Notes: a model not told the origin generated them from the sequence alone. Positions 1 to 10,000 are shown, counted from the stretch's first letter. The stretch is DNA of 64,000 nt from Rhodopseudomonas pseudopalustris (GCF_900110435.1 NZ_FODT01000002.1:496001-560000); one strand, 5' to 3'. Translations and numbers: made by a program.

Positions 1-135
1 AATCCGCTGAATGGAATAAGAAGCCTTTGTTTGTCGAAATGAGTGGTCGCAGGCTCCGCGGAAAGATGGTCGACGCAAAAATTGTGAGTGTTTCGGCTGT
101 CGAGGATGCGTAATATTTCAGGACGCCATTTGGCA

Positions 136-771
136 CTAACTTAGAAGCAGCGAAGCGAAATTTCTCTCGCCCGGAACTGGGAACCCGCCGGTACGCTGAG
201 CCTGTAGCGGAAATGGTGCTGCGCCGTGCGCTGTTCCGACCCGAGGAGCTAGTTTATCAGGCGCGGGTGGTCGCGCAGATCGGCCTTTCTGCTGTTGATC
301 AGAGGCAGGCTGTCCCGATACAGGTCGCTCTTCGGCTTTGCGGCGGCTTCGTAGGTGATGCCGGCCGATCGGAACGCTCCTTGCCCATTCGCCCGCATAG
401 CGATCTCTGAGGACGTGGGTAATGCCGTAGCTGCGCAGCGTCGCCGCGAACTCCTCCACAACATCATCGGGCGAGAATGGCGGTTTTCGCTCGCGGACCG
501 CGTCGAAGACGCAGACGCCATTTTCGCGATGCGCGATCGCAAGCGTCATCGAGACTGAAAATCCCCCCGATGGATCGCAGAACGCCGAATAGCAGGCTTC
601 ATCAACACGGCTCCGCTCGAAAACGCCCGCTGAGACGCAAGCGTCGATCGCAGCGCGGCCGATGACCCGCAGAACGAGGCCGAGCATCCGCTGGTCGAAG
701 TAGTCCACCTGCTTGCCGGGGGTGGGCCTGAGGTTCCGCCCCCTTTCTTCGGTGAGTCGTTTCCGCGGCAT
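136..771 (-). pseudogene. Decayed phage terminase large-subunit C-terminal part
   Basis: The reverse strand encodes a stretch like the nuclease half of phage terminase large subunits (ACVSAGVFER, DPSGG, AIAHRENG, then DRYAGEW near base 387). The similarity then jumps to another frame, where it continues as FRSAGITYE, AAKPKSDLYRD and DHPRLIN (bases about 380 to 250). It meets an in-frame TAG where the family usually has Gln. One frameshift near 380-387 and one stop near 248 therefore interrupt it. The ATP-binding half is absent. No other phage gene is recognisable nearby, so this is a relic of a lost prophage. Family recognition is from motif memory. Confidence 0.72.
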
Positions 772-779
772 CCCATCCT

Positions 780-1139
780 TCGCCTAATGAATGCCTAGGT
801 AATTTGGGATGGCTGGATGGTGCTACTACAGGTTGATTCTTCATGAGTCGATCGCATCCAGTTGAATATTTGGTTTAAAATCAAAAATTTCGTCGAAGCG
901 AGCCGAAATGCTACGGCTTTGGCAACTAAAGATTGTGTCTGTGGAACAGGACGTCAGTGGTTCGAGCCCACCCAACTGTACCACTCACCAATCCCCCTTG
1001 ATGTCGTCACAGCCCGGCCGTTGGCCGTGCCGGCACAGCGACGCTCTGATCCGACGTTCGCGCCGACTTCCAAGCCTCCGCCTTTGCCGGAACGAGCACC
1101 CGTGCGCCGCGTTTCCTCCTTATCGAAGATGGAGGCGGC
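780..1139. other. Intergenic stretch with a tRNA 3'-end-like motif
   Basis: No convincing gene. Bases 957-971 read GTGG, TTCGAGC, CCAC, which has the form of a tRNA T-arm, and a CCA follows at 981-983. No matching 5' half or clean anticodon arm could be folded. Next to a terminase relic this could be the tRNA 3' end left at an old phage attachment site. This is weak. Confidence 0.25.
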
Positions 1140-1355
1140 ATGACCGAGTTCGAACCGGGGGACGACGCGATCGCACTGATGGTCGATGTCGCCCGAACAG
1201 GCGGACGCGATTTGAATGCAGCGCAGCGACGTGACCTAAATCACTTGGTGTCGCGGGGCTTGGTCGCGGTCGACGAGGCGTCGAATAGTTGCGAAGTCAC
1301 GCCGAAGGGACAAGCATTGCTCGATCAGCGAGGGGTCGGCGTCAATGAAGCGTAG
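1140..1355 (+). CDS. Small hypothetical protein, winged-helix-like
   Basis: A 71-aa acidic protein. The ATG follows a GGAGG motif with good spacing (about 1131-1135), which supports translation. The C-terminal half (LNHLVSRGLVAVDE then a VTPKGQALLDQRG pattern) resembles the end of a small winged-helix domain, where a helix is followed by a short beta-wing and TPKG turn. No catalytic residues are visible. Its role is unknown; a small DNA-binding or protein-binding helper is one possibility. Confidence 0.5.
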   Translation: MTEFEPGDDAIALMVDVARTGGRDLNAAQRRDLNHLVSRGLVAVDEASNSCEVTPKGQALLDQRGVGVNEA

Positions 1356-1435
1356 TATCCGGGCTAATTCCGGCGATGCGATCGGATTTCCTTTCTCTCA
1401 TCTTGGCGAAGATCAGCAAGCGGTTCCAACGCAAC

Positions 1436-1456
1436 AGCGCGTCAGACTGACGCGCT
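1436..1456. repeat. Perfect inverted repeat
   Basis: AGCGCGTCA, GAC, TGACGCGCT: 9-bp arms and a 3-base loop. It lies between two small genes on the same strand. No T-tract follows, so it may be an operator or an RNA hairpin rather than a terminator. Confidence 0.6.
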
Positions 1457-1490
1457 GGCGCCGCGCCGATGCGCCTCATAACTCGAACGG

Positions 1491-1880
1491 ATGAATCAGA
1501 TCATGAACGATGCCGACCACCGAGCCGAGCTCGATCGCCATCTGGCTTGGTTCGAATCCAAATTGCCGGAGAAGCCCGCGAATTTCGTCGGATGGCTGCG
1601 GAAGCCATCATCGAAATACGTTCGTTTGCCGCTCGGGGTGATGCTGGTCGGTGGTGGCGTGCTGAGCTTTCTGCCGGTGCTGGGGTTGTGGATGTTGCCG
1701 CTTGGTCTCGTGCTGATCGCTCAGGATGTGCCGGCGCTGGAGAAGCCGACGGCGCGGACGTTGAGTTGGGTGGAGCGTAAATGGCTCGAACGGCAGCGTC
1801 CCAAGGGTGCCGATACGGAACCTTTCATTCCTGATCAGCACCCGCATAGTGCCTCCGATGACCCGCGGCCGAGGGCCTGA
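1491..1880 (+). CDS. Small membrane protein
   Basis: A 129-aa protein with a hydrophilic N-terminus, then two closely spaced hydrophobic segments (about residues 46-62 and 65-82, joined by a Gly/Pro-rich turn) and a polar Arg/Lys-rich tail. This fits a small inner-membrane hairpin protein. Similar alphaproteobacterial proteins carry the misleading label tryptophan synthase subunit beta-like. Nothing enzymatic is visible. A second ATG 12 bases downstream (1503) is an equally possible start. Function unknown. Confidence 0.55.
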   Translation: MNQIMNDADHRAELDRHLAWFESKLPEKPANFVGWLRKPSSKYVRLPLGVMLVGGGVLSFLPVLGLWMLPLGLVLIAQDVPALEKPTARTLSWVERKWLERQRPKGADTEPFIPDQHPHSASDDPRPRA

Positions 1881-2028
1881 TACGGCACCCTGGCGCGATT
1901 AGTGTGACTCAAAAGCCAATCGGCAGCTGCAATCCGGCAGGCATCCTCGCCAGCCTGCAGTTTTATCTTCCACGAATCAGCTTCCTGATTCACCTTTGTC
2001 AATTAAAGGTCATTCGGGAGGCCATCGT

Positions 2029-2709
2029 ATGAATGTAATCGTTTTTGCTTCGCGTAAGGGCGGTTCGGGAAAAAGTACCCTGACCGCTCACTTGGCTGCT
2101 CATGTCAACAAAGCGTCGCGGCCATGTTTGCTGATCGATGCCGATCCGCAGGGATCGCTGACTCTGTGGCACAAGCTTCGTGGTACCAACGAGCCGCCGC
2201 TGCGTTCCGCGACCCGCTCGGTCAGTGAGATCGTTGCGTCCGCCAAGCGCGACGGCATCGAATGGGTGTTTATCGATACGCCGCCGAATTTGTCCGCGGT
2301 CGTCGAAGACGCGATCCGGAATGCGACGATGGTGATCATTCCGGCACGTCCCGGGGTGTTCGACGTCAATGCAGTTCAGGATACGATTCAGACCTGCCGC
2401 GCCAATCGCAAGCCCTATGCGGTGGTGCTGAACGGCGCGCCGGCGCTGCGGGACGAAGTCGAGAGCCGGATCGTGACGATCGCTCGCGATGCGCTGTCGA
2501 AGTTCAAGGCGCCGGTCTGGGGCGGCCAGATCACCAACCGCGCCGACCTGCTGATGGCGCTTGGTGAAGGCCAGGGAGCCCGCGAGTATGCGGCAGAAGG
2601 CCGCGCCGCCTATGAGATCAATCGCCTCTGGGCCGCGATCGAGCGCTCGGTCAAAGCCATTCGCGGGGCCGGTTCTTCCGGCGGCGCGATGCACAAGCAG
2701 GCTGCTTAG
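2029..2709 (+). CDS. ParA/MinD-type partitioning ATPase, orphan
   Basis: A deviant Walker-A ATPase of the ParA family, which positions DNA or protein cargo using ATP-dependent dimers on the nucleoid. The N-terminus has the signature KGGSGKST (about residues 9-16), followed by LLIDADPQGS and FIDTPPN. The ATG at 2029 follows GGGAGG at 2015-2020; an upstream in-frame TTG is not needed. At 226 aa it has the size of the short ParA-like proteins that lack the N-terminal DNA-binding helix-turn-helix. No parB or centromere-like repeat is next to it, so it is an orphan whose cargo cannot be named. Confidence 0.85.
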   Translation: MNVIVFASRKGGSGKSTLTAHLAAHVNKASRPCLLIDADPQGSLTLWHKLRGTNEPPLRSATRSVSEIVASAKRDGIEWVFIDTPPNLSAVVEDAIRNATMVIIPARPGVFDVNAVQDTIQTCRANRKPYAVVLNGAPALRDEVESRIVTIARDALSKFKAPVWGGQITNRADLLMALGEGQGAREYAAEGRAAYEINRLWAAIERSVKAIRGAGSSGGAMHKQAA

Positions 2710-2724
2710 ACTTCACAACACATG

Positions 2725-2742
2725 CGCGCGGAATTCCGCGCG
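2725..2742. terminator. Palindrome after parA-like gene
   Basis: An 18-bp perfect palindrome built on CGCGCG and GAATTC, starting 15 bases after the ParA-like stop codon and followed by only TTT. It may be a weak terminator. Confidence 0.4.
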
Positions 2743-2838
2743 TTTCGTTGCTGTCGCGGCCGATCGACGCGGCATGACATCATTGATCCCAGCGGCGTCC
2801 GCTTTGGCGACCAGCGCATCTGCTTTGGCGATATGACG

Positions 2839-2867
2839 AAAAAAAACCGGGCTCGCGAGGAGCCCGG
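2839..2867 (-). terminator. Rho-independent terminator of the small RNA
   Basis: Stem CCGGGCTC / GAGCCCGG (2847-2854 with 2860-2867), loop of five, and an eight-base T-tract on the reverse strand (A-tract 2839-2846). This is textbook in form. Confidence 0.85.
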
Positions 2868-2985
2868 CTGAGGTCTTGGCCACGTGAGGCCGACACAATC
2901 ACCTTCCAAGAGGGATAACTGAAGCTCCACACTACTGGAGGAGGGGGACATGCGTAGTGCGAACCCTCAGCGTGGAGACATTTGA
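2839..2985 (-). ncRNA. Probable small RNA with an anti-Shine-Dalgarno loop
   Basis: There is no ORF here, but on the reverse strand the sequence folds well. CACTAC (2930-2935) pairs with GTAGTG (2954-2959), which on the transcript leaves an 18-base loop containing CCCCCUCCUCCA, complementary to a Shine-Dalgarno sequence. An outer stem pairs 2868-2873 with 2965-2970. The transcript ends in a strong intrinsic terminator (2839-2867). Anti-SD loops of this kind occur in alphaproteobacterial trans-acting sRNAs. The 5' end near 2985 is a guess, because no clear promoter was seen. 6S RNA is the main alternative. Confidence 0.6.
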
Positions 2986-3047
2986 TCTTTGAATGCATCT
3001 CGCAGCAAGCGGGGCGCCCGCATGTCAGTCATGCGGAGACAGCGACC

Positions 3048-3971
3048 TCAGCTCGGCCAGCGTTGCGCCTTGTTGACCACGAAATCGCGAAACACCTGAA
3101 CGCGCGCGACCGACTTCAATTCCTCGGGATAAACGAAGTAGGTGTCGAGCTGGATCGAATCCTCTTCACCGAACAATTGCACCAGCCGGTTCGGATCCTC
3201 GACCAGATAGTCCGGCAACGCGGCGATGCCGAGGCCCTGCTGGCACGCGCGCACCAGACCAAGGATGTTGTTGACCTTGAAGTAAGGCTCACGCGGACCC
3301 GAACCGTTGCGGCCGGCATCGACCAGCCAGCTCCGGTTCTGCAAATGCTGCGGGACCTGGCTGTCGCTCAGCATGATCAGGCGATGATTGTCGAGCTCTT
3401 CCAGCGTGCGCGGCGTGCCGAAATGCTTGATGTATTCCGGTGAGCAATAAGCATGGAAGCCGATCGAGAACAGCTTGCGCTGGATCAGGTCTGGCTGGGT
3501 CGGCTTGCGGGTGCGGATCGCGACGTCGGCCTCGCGCATCGAAAGGTCGAGTTCTTCGTCGGTGACGATCAGCGAGATCCGGATCTCCGGATAGAGCGCC
3601 GTGAATTCCCCGAGCCGCGGCACCAGCCAATGGATGCCGAGGCCCGGCGTGGTGGTGATCTTGAGGTCGCCGCTCGGCCGTTCCCGGCTGTCGGTCAACT
3701 TGGCGCGGGCGGCCTGAAGCTGCATGAAGACATCATGCGCGGTCCGGAACAGCAGGTCGCCCTGTTCGGTCAGGATCAGGCCGCGGGCGTGCCGATGAAA
3801 CAGCGACACCGACAGTTCCTGTTCGAGTGCGCTGACCTGCCGCGACACTGCCGACTGCGACAGCCCGAGCTGTTCACCGGCATGAGTGAAGCTGCCGGCT
3901 TCGGCGGCGGCGTGGAAGACCTTGAGCTTGTCCCAATCCATATCGGTGAACCCGTCGCGGTGTCGAGGCAT
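3048..3971 (-). CDS. LysR-family transcriptional regulator
   Basis: An LTTR with an N-terminal winged helix-turn-helix (DKLKVFHAAAEAGSF, then LGLSQSAVSRQVSALEQ), followed by a two-lobed periplasmic-binding-like effector domain. About 307 aa, typical for the family. Its ATG at 3969-3971 lies two bases after the trxB stop codon, so it is almost certainly cotranscribed with trxB. An internal ATG (3941, giving MDWDKLK) is an alternative start. The effector is unknown; the trxB linkage suggests, without proving, a redox or cell-envelope role. An inverted repeat (CCGCATG/CATGCGG) lies about 10-25 bases past its stop. Confidence 0.92.
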   Translation of the reverse strand: MPRHRDGFTDMDWDKLKVFHAAAEAGSFTHAGEQLGLSQSAVSRQVSALEQELSVSLFHRHARGLILTEQGDLLFRTAHDVFMQLQAARAKLTDSRERPSGDLKITTTPGLGIHWLVPRLGEFTALYPEIRISLIVTDEELDLSMREADVAIRTRKPTQPDLIQRKLFSIGFHAYCSPEYIKHFGTPRTLEELDNHRLIMLSDSQVPQHLQNRSWLVDAGRNGSGPREPYFKVNNILGLVRACQQGLGIAALPDYLVEDPNRLVQLFGEEDSIQLDTYFVYPEELKSVARVQVFRDFVVNKAQRWPS

Positions 3972-3973
3972 GG

Positions 3974-4939
3974 CTATTCCGCCGCTTCGCGATCGCTGGC
4001 CCGGAGCGCCAGGAAGCGCTCGGCTTCCAGCGCGGCCATGCATCCGAGGCCGGCTGCGGTGACCGCCTGGCGGTAGGTCTCGTCGGCGACATCGCCGGCG
4101 GCGAACAGGCCGGGGATCGAGGTCGCGGTGGAGTTCGGTGCGACTTCGACATAGCCGGACGGTTTCAGCTTGAGTTGGTCCTTGACCAGTTCGGTGGCCG
4201 GCGCGTGACCGATGGCGATGAACACGCCGTCGGCGCGAACGTCGCTGGTCGCCCCGGTCTTGACGTTCCGCAGCCGGACGTGGGTCACCTTGGTCGGATT
4301 GTCGCTGCCGCAGATCTCGTCGATCGCGCTGTCCCAGATCACCTTGATCTTCGGGTTCTTGAACAGGCGGTCCTGCAGGATGCGTTCGGCGCGGAAATGA
4401 TCGCGGCGATGAACGACGGTGACGCTGGAGGCGAAATTGGTGAGGAACATCGCTTCTTCGACCGCGGTGTTGCCGCCGCCGACCACGACGACGTCCTTGC
4501 CGCGATAGAAGAAGCCGTCGCAGGTGGCGCAGGCCGAGACGCCGAAGCCCTTGTAGGTCTGTTCCGACGGGATGCCGAGCCAGCGCGCCTGCGCACCGGT
4601 GGCGAGGATTACGGTGTCGGCGATATAGACGTCACCACTGTCACAGCTCAGTCGGAAAGGGCGCTGGCTGAGGTCGAGGTTGACGACGAGATCGGTGACG
4701 ATCTTGGTCCCGACATGCAGGGCCTGCTTCTCCATCTGCTCCATCAGCCAGGGCCCCTGGATGACGTCTGCGAAGCCGGGATAGTTTTCCACGTCTGTCG
4801 TGATGGTGAGCTGGCCGCCCGGCTGGATGCCCTGAATCAGGATCGGCTCGAGCATGGCGCGAGCGGCATAGATCGCCGCGGTATAGCCGGCCGGTCCCGA
4901 ACCAATGATCACAACTTTGGCGTGGACTGGGCTGGGCAT
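3974..4939 (-). CDS. trxB: Thioredoxin reductase (NADPH)
   Basis: A flavoprotein that passes electrons from NADPH through FAD and a redox disulfide to thioredoxin. It has an N-terminal FAD Rossmann motif (VVIIGSGPAGYTAAIYAAR), the active-site CATC (in SACATCDGFF), an NADPH-binding motif (VVVVGGGNTAVEEA), and a C-terminal FAD motif ending in GLFAAGDVAD. The length of 321 aa is standard. The start is supported by GGGGAG seven bases upstream. First gene of a two-gene unit with the LysR regulator. Confidence 0.97.
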   Translation of the reverse strand: MPSPVHAKVVIIGSGPAGYTAAIYAARAMLEPILIQGIQPGGQLTITTDVENYPGFADVIQGPWLMEQMEKQALHVGTKIVTDLVVNLDLSQRPFRLSCDSGDVYIADTVILATGAQARWLGIPSEQTYKGFGVSACATCDGFFYRGKDVVVVGGGNTAVEEAMFLTNFASSVTVVHRRDHFRAERILQDRLFKNPKIKVIWDSAIDEICGSDNPTKVTHVRLRNVKTGATSDVRADGVFIAIGHAPATELVKDQLKLKPSGYVEVAPNSTATSIPGLFAAGDVADETYRQAVTAAGLGCMAALEAERFLALRASDREAAE

Positions 4940-5190
4940 GTTTCAGCTCCCCGAATTTAGGGCGGCGCGAAGCAGGGATTGGGCCTGGCAGATGCATCGC
5001 CGTTGGGCGGAAGATTTAGCCGCGACCTTATGGTATCTGGTGAGCTATGCAAGTTTTGCAATACGTCTCTGCAGGATTTCCCACCGACTTTGGCGAACGA
5101 CCTGTGAGCATCGCGAAATAAAATTACTCAAAATTTGCCAGTTGCGATATGACGGGGCGATTTTCCAGCCTGTAACCCGGGACAGCATGC

Positions 5191-5673
5191 GTGTCGAAGA
5201 GCCTCGATCAGATCGATCTCAAGATCCTTCAGGAAATTCAGGATGACGGCCGGATCACCAATGTCGAATTGGCGAAGCGGGTCGGTATCTCGCCGCCGCC
5301 CTGTCTGCGCCGGGTTCGGACGCTGGAAGAAGAGGGCTATATCAAGGGTTATCGGGGGCTGCTCGATCCCGCGCAGCTCGGTTTCGACGTCACCGTGTTC
5401 GCGTCGGTCCATCTGTCGAGCCAGGCGGAAGCCGACCTGCGCGGCTTCGAGGCGTTCGTTCGCGCCGAACCCCTGGTCCGGGAATGCTGGATGCTGTCGG
5501 GCGAGGTCGACTTCATCCTCAAATGCGTCGCGCCGGATATGGCGACATTCCAGAACTTCGTCGCGCACCTGACAGCGGCGCCGCACGTGCGGAACGTGCG
5601 GACGTCACTCGTGCTGCGGAATTCGAAATACGCAGCGGCCGTGCCGCTCGAGCTGAAGTCGGCGGCGACCTGA
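5191..5673 (+). CDS. Lrp/AsnC-family regulator
   Basis: A feast/famine regulator. Residues 1-60 form an AsnC helix-turn-helix (DQIDLKILQEIQDDGRI, VELAKRVGISPPPCLRRV), and the rest is a RAM effector-binding domain (FVRAEPLVRECWMLSGEVDFILK). Translation starts at GTG 5191; the ATG at 5187 is out of frame. It is convergent with the DoxX gene. Its 160-aa length and arrangement fit a global or amino-acid-responsive regulator, but the ligand is not readable. Confidence 0.93.
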   Translation: MSKSLDQIDLKILQEIQDDGRITNVELAKRVGISPPPCLRRVRTLEEEGYIKGYRGLLDPAQLGFDVTVFASVHLSSQAEADLRGFEAFVRAEPLVRECWMLSGEVDFILKCVAPDMATFQNFVAHLTAAPHVRNVRTSLVLRNSKYAAAVPLELKSAAT

Positions 5674-5693
5674 CGATCGCCGCCGCGGCGCCG

Positions 5694-6104
5694 TCAGCGC
5701 GTGCGGGAGATCGCCCGATCAAGGCTGATCGGTCCGCCACCAGCCGTCGCCAGATACAGGCAGGAGAAGCAGAACAGGATCGCGCTCGTTCCATTGTTCA
5801 GCAGCGGCAGCCAGACCGGCGCATCGGCCTTGAAGACGTGGCCGAGGAAATAAGCGAATGCCATCTCGCCAGCGAGAATGAACGCCACCGGGCGGGTGAA
5901 CAGCCCGAGCATCAGCATGGCGCCGAGGATCAGTTCGAGCGCACCGGCGGCTCCGATCAGCGAAAACAGCTCGACCTTGGCGAAGTAGGGCACGGCTGGA
6001 TATTTGAAGATCTTCGCCACGCCATACTGAAACAGCAACAGACCGGTGATGAAGCGGAACAGGCTGAGGGCGAGCGGCTGCCAGCGCGCGAAGACTTGGT
6101 CCAT
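5694..6104 (-). CDS. DoxX-family membrane protein
   Basis: A four-helix inner-membrane protein of the DoxX/YphA family, about 136 aa. It has the family pattern: an N-terminal helix with LFRFITGLLLFQYGVAK, a second helix around GAAGALELILGAMLMLG, then FTRPVAFILAGEMAFAYF and a last helix ILFCFSCLYLA. The start at 6104 is chosen because AAAGGG sits seven bases before it. Some DoxX proteins take part in quinone-linked redox or oxidative-stress handling, but this one cannot be assigned further. Confidence 0.85.
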   Translation of the reverse strand: MDQVFARWQPLALSLFRFITGLLLFQYGVAKIFKYPAVPYFAKVELFSLIGAAGALELILGAMLMLGLFTRPVAFILAGEMAFAYFLGHVFKADAPVWLPLLNNGTSAILFCFSCLYLATAGGGPISLDRAISRTR

Positions 6105-6233
6105 GGGTACCCTTTCGATGTTTGTCTGCTGTCGTGAGATCATCGGGAAATCGCGACGACGCAAGACAACACCGAAGCATGACAGTTATTCCGGCGAACG
6201 CTGATCGCGACCAACCGCCGCACCGCGACAAAC

Positions 6234-6264
6234 AAACAAGCCGCGCACGAGGCGCGGCTTGTTT
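6234..6264. terminator. Strong bidirectional terminator
   Basis: A 13-bp perfect stem (AAACAAGCCGCGC with GCGCGGCTTGTTT), loop ACGAG, A-rich on one side and T-rich on the other. It separates greA from the DoxX gene. Confidence 0.85.
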
Positions 6265-6296
6265 GGCATTGATGCGGCCGGTTTCGGTCGCCGTCA

Positions 6297-6341
6297 GCGC
6301 ATGATCCGAAAACGATGCCGGCCTTCGGACAAGATCATGCT
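6297..6341. repeat. Palindromic intergenic repeat
   Basis: GCGCATGATCCGAAAA at the left and TTCGGACAAGATCATGC at the right form an imperfect hairpin. Sequences of this kind are scattered in intergenic regions of Bradyrhizobium and Rhodopseudomonas; this is from memory, not a search. Confidence 0.6.
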
Positions 6342-6388
6342 CAACAACAAGCTCAAGCGGAATGACGATCCGGGGATCAGTCGTCCTG

Positions 6389-6865
6389 TCAGCGCCACTC
6401 GACCTTGGCGATCTCGTAGGCCTTGGCGCCGCCGGGCGCGACGACTTCCACCGACGTGCCCTGCGTTTTGCCGATCAGGGCGCGCGCCAGCGGCGAGGTG
6501 ATCGATATCTTGCCCTTCTTGGCGTCGGCTTCGCTTTCACCGACGATCTGCCACACCGCCTTCTTCTCGGTGTCTTCGTCGATCAGTGTCACGGTGGCGC
6601 CGAATTTGATGGTGTCGCCGCTGAGCTTGCTGATGTCGATGATATCGGCGCGCGCCAGCTTGTCTTCAAGCTCGGCGATGCGGCCCTCATTATGCGACTG
6701 CTCTTCCTTGGCGGCGTGATACTCCGCATTTTCGGACAGGTCGCCGTGCGAACGCGCTTCGGCGATATGCTCGATGATGCGCGGACGATCCACCGACTGG
6801 CGATGTTTCAGCTCGTCCGAAAGTGCGGCATAGCCACCCGCGGTCATCGGTACCTTTTCCACCAT
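6389..6865 (-). CDS. greA: Transcription elongation factor GreA
   Basis: GreA binds RNA polymerase through its FKBP-like C-terminal domain and inserts its coiled coil into the secondary channel, where it stimulates cleavage of backtracked RNA. The N-terminal coiled coil contains the conserved acidic tip ([17 protein letters not shown]), and the C-terminus has [17 protein letters not shown] and VEVVAPGG. The start at 6865 ([11 protein letters not shown]) is the family start and has an upstream AAGG; it gives 158 aa. It lies downstream of carB on the same strand. Confidence 0.96.
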   Translation of the reverse strand: MVEKVPMTAGGYAALSDELKHRQSVDRPRIIEHIAEARSHGDLSENAEYHAAKEEQSHNEGRIAELEDKLARADIIDISKLSGDTIKFGATVTLIDEDTEKKAVWQIVGESEADAKKGKISITSPLARALIGKTQGTSVEVVAPGGAKAYEIAKVEWR

Positions 6866-7094
6866 CTTGCCTTCATCCTTCAGCATTCGTCGGGGATGGC
6901 CACGGTGTGCGCATCCACGAAGTCGTCAGCTTACATAAGGGGGCGGGCCGCCAAAGCGGTACCCCAAGAATACTTCCAGCCGTTACCCGGGGACGCTGCG
7001 AAACGCCGGGTAGAAAACAATCCCAAAGCTGGCGGGTTCCCGGCCTGCCGGCGACGTTGCCGATCAGTGACCGGGCACGGGGCCCGGCTGACGA

Positions 7095-10000
7095 TCAGGT
7101 TTCGGAAAAGTAGCTCTGCAAGGTCCGAACCTCAAGGTCCCCGCCAAGATAGGCCCGGATTCCCTTCGCGGCGGCAACAGCGCCCGAAAGAGTGGTGTAA
7201 TATGGTACTTTATGCAAGAGGGCAGCACGTCGCAACGAGCGGCTGTCCGCCAGGGCCTGAGGTCCTTCGGTCGTATTGAAGACCAGTTGCACTTCGCCGT
7301 TCATGATGGCGTCGACGATGTGCGGACGACCTTCCAGAACCTTGTTGACCTTCTCGGCCGGGACGCCGTGGTCGCTGAGATAGCGTTGGGTGCCCGAGGT
7401 CGCGATCACCTTGAAGCCCGCCTCGTGTAGCAGCTTCACTGCATCGACGATGCGGGTCTTGTCGCTTTCGCGAACTGAAACGAACACCGTTCCCTTGCGC
7501 GGCACCCGCGTGCCGCCGCCGAGCTGGCTCTTGGCGAAGGCGATCTCGAACGAGCGGTCGAGCCCCATGACTTCGCCGGTCGAGCGCATCTCCGGGCCGA
7601 GCACGGTATCGACGCCCGGGAAGCGCGCGAACGGAAACACCGATTCCTTGACGCCGACATGATCGAGCTTGCGGCGCTTCAGGCCAAGGTCGGCGATCTT
7701 CTCGCCGGCCATGATCCGCGCGGCGAGCTTCGCCACCGGCATACCGATCACCTTGGCGACGAACGGCACGGTGCGCGACGCGCGCGGATTGACCTCGAGC
7801 ACGTAGATCTCGCCGTCCTTGATGGCGTATTGCACGTTCATCAGGCCGACCACATCAAGGCCGAGCGCAAGCTCGCGGGTCTGGCGTTCCAGTTCGGCGA
7901 TCATCGCCGCATCGAGCGAATGCGACGGCAGCGAGCAGGCCGAGTCGCCGGAGTGAATGCCGGCTTCCTCGATATGCTCCATGATTCCGACGATGAAAGT
8001 ATCCTTGCCGTCGGACAGGCAATCGACATCGATTTCGGTCGCGTCCGACAGATAGCGGTCGAACAGCAGCGGATTGGTGCCGAGCACCGTGTTGATCTGG
8101 CCGGTCTTGTCGTTCGGATAGCGCGCCTTGACGTCGCCCGGCACCAGCTCCGGCAGGGTGCCGAGCAGATAGTCGCTGAGCTGATTGTCCTCGCGGATGA
8201 TCTGCATCGCGCGGCCGCCCAACACGTAAGACGGGCGCACCACCAGCGGCAGGCCGAGTTCGGCGGCGACCAGGCGCGCCTGCTCGACCGAATAGGCGAT
8301 GCCGTTCTTCGGCTGCTTCAGCCGCAGCTTGTCGAGAATCCGCTTGAACCGGTCGCGGTCCTCGGCGAGGTCGATCGCGTCGGGCGAGGTGCCCAGGATC
8401 GGCACATCGGCCGCTTCCAGCGCGCGCGCGAGCTTCAGCGGCGTCTGGCCGCCGAACTGTACGATCACGCCGTGAAGCGTGCCGTTGCTGCGTTCAGTAT
8501 CGATGATCTCGAGCACGTCCTCGGCGGTCAGCGGTTCGAAATACAGCCTATCCGCGGTGTCGTAATCGGTCGACACGGTTTCCGGGTTGCAGTTGACCAT
8601 GATCGATTCATAGCCGGCGTCGTGCAGCGCGAAGCAGGCATGACAGCAGCAATAGTCGAACTCGATGCCCTGGCCGATCCGGTTCGGACCGCCGCCGAGA
8701 ATGATCACCTTGTTCTTCGCCGAGGGCCGGCTCTCGTCAGAGGGCGGTCCCGCGAACGGAGTCTCGTAAGTCGAGTACATATAGGCGGTCGGCGAGGCGA
8801 ATTCCGCAGCGCAAGTGTCGATCCGCTTGAACATCGGCCGCACGTCGAGCGCGCGGCGTTTCGCCTTGACCTCGGCTTCGGTGGTGCTGGCGAGCACTGC
8901 GAGGCGGGCGTCGGAGAAACCCATCGCCTTCAGCGTGCGCATCCCGAATGCGTGATCCGGCAGGCCGCTGCTGCGGACCTTGTTTTCCATGTCGACGATG
9001 CCGCGCAGCTGCGCCAGGAACCACGGATCGATCTTGCAGGAGTTGAAGATCTCTTCGTCGGTCCAGCCGAGCCGCATCGCCTGCGCGACCTGCAGCAACC
9101 GGCTCGGCGTCGGGGTGCCGAGCGCGGCGCGGATCGCGTTCTTGTCGTCGCCGCGGCCGAGCCCGTCGATCTCGATCTCGTCGAGGCCGGTGAGGCCGCT
9201 TTCGAGGCCGCGCAACGCCTTCTGCAGGCTTTCCTGGAAGGTGCGGCCGATCGCCATCACCTCGCCGACCGACTTCATCGAGGTGGTCAGATTGTGCGAG
9301 GCGCCGGGGAACTTCTCGAACGCAAAGCGCGGGATCTTGGTGACGACATAGTCGATGGTCGGCTCGAACGACGCCGGCGTCGCGCCGCCGGTGATGTCGT
9401 TGGCGATCTCGTCGAGGGTGTAGCCGACCGCGAGCTTGGCGGCGACCTTGGCGATCGGGAAGCCGGTGGCCTTGGAGGCCAGCGCCGAGGAGCGCGAAAC
9501 CCGCGGATTCATTTCGATCACGACCAGGCGGCCGTCATCCGGGTTGACCGCGAACTGCACGTTCGAGCCGCCGGTTTCGACGCCGATCTCGCGCAGCACC
9601 GCCAGCGAGGCGTCGCGCATGATCTGGTATTCCTTGTCGGTCAGCGTCAGCGCCGGCGCGACCGTGATCGAGTCGCCGGTGTGGACGCCCATCGGATCGA
9701 GGTTTTCGATCGAACAGACGATGATGCAGTTGTCCTTTTTGTCGCGGACAACCTCCATCTCGTATTCTTTCCAACCGAGGATGGATTCCTCGATCAGAAC
9801 CTCGCTGGTGGGCGAGGCGTCGATGCCGCTCTCCACGATCTCGATGAATTCCGCCTTGGTGTAGGCGATGCCGCCGCCGGTGCCGCCCATCGTGAAGGAC
9901 GGCCGAATCAGCGCCGGGAAACCGATCTCGTCGAGCGCGCGCAGCGCGTCGGGCAGGTTCTTGACCTGGCGGGAGCTGGGCGTTTCGAGGCCGATCTTGG

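Noticed and set aside
2839-2990. 6S RNA as the identity of the reverse-strand small RNA
   Set aside because: The CACTAC/GTAGTG hairpin with an anti-SD loop does not look like the long rod with a central bubble of 6S RNA. Kept as an alternative only.
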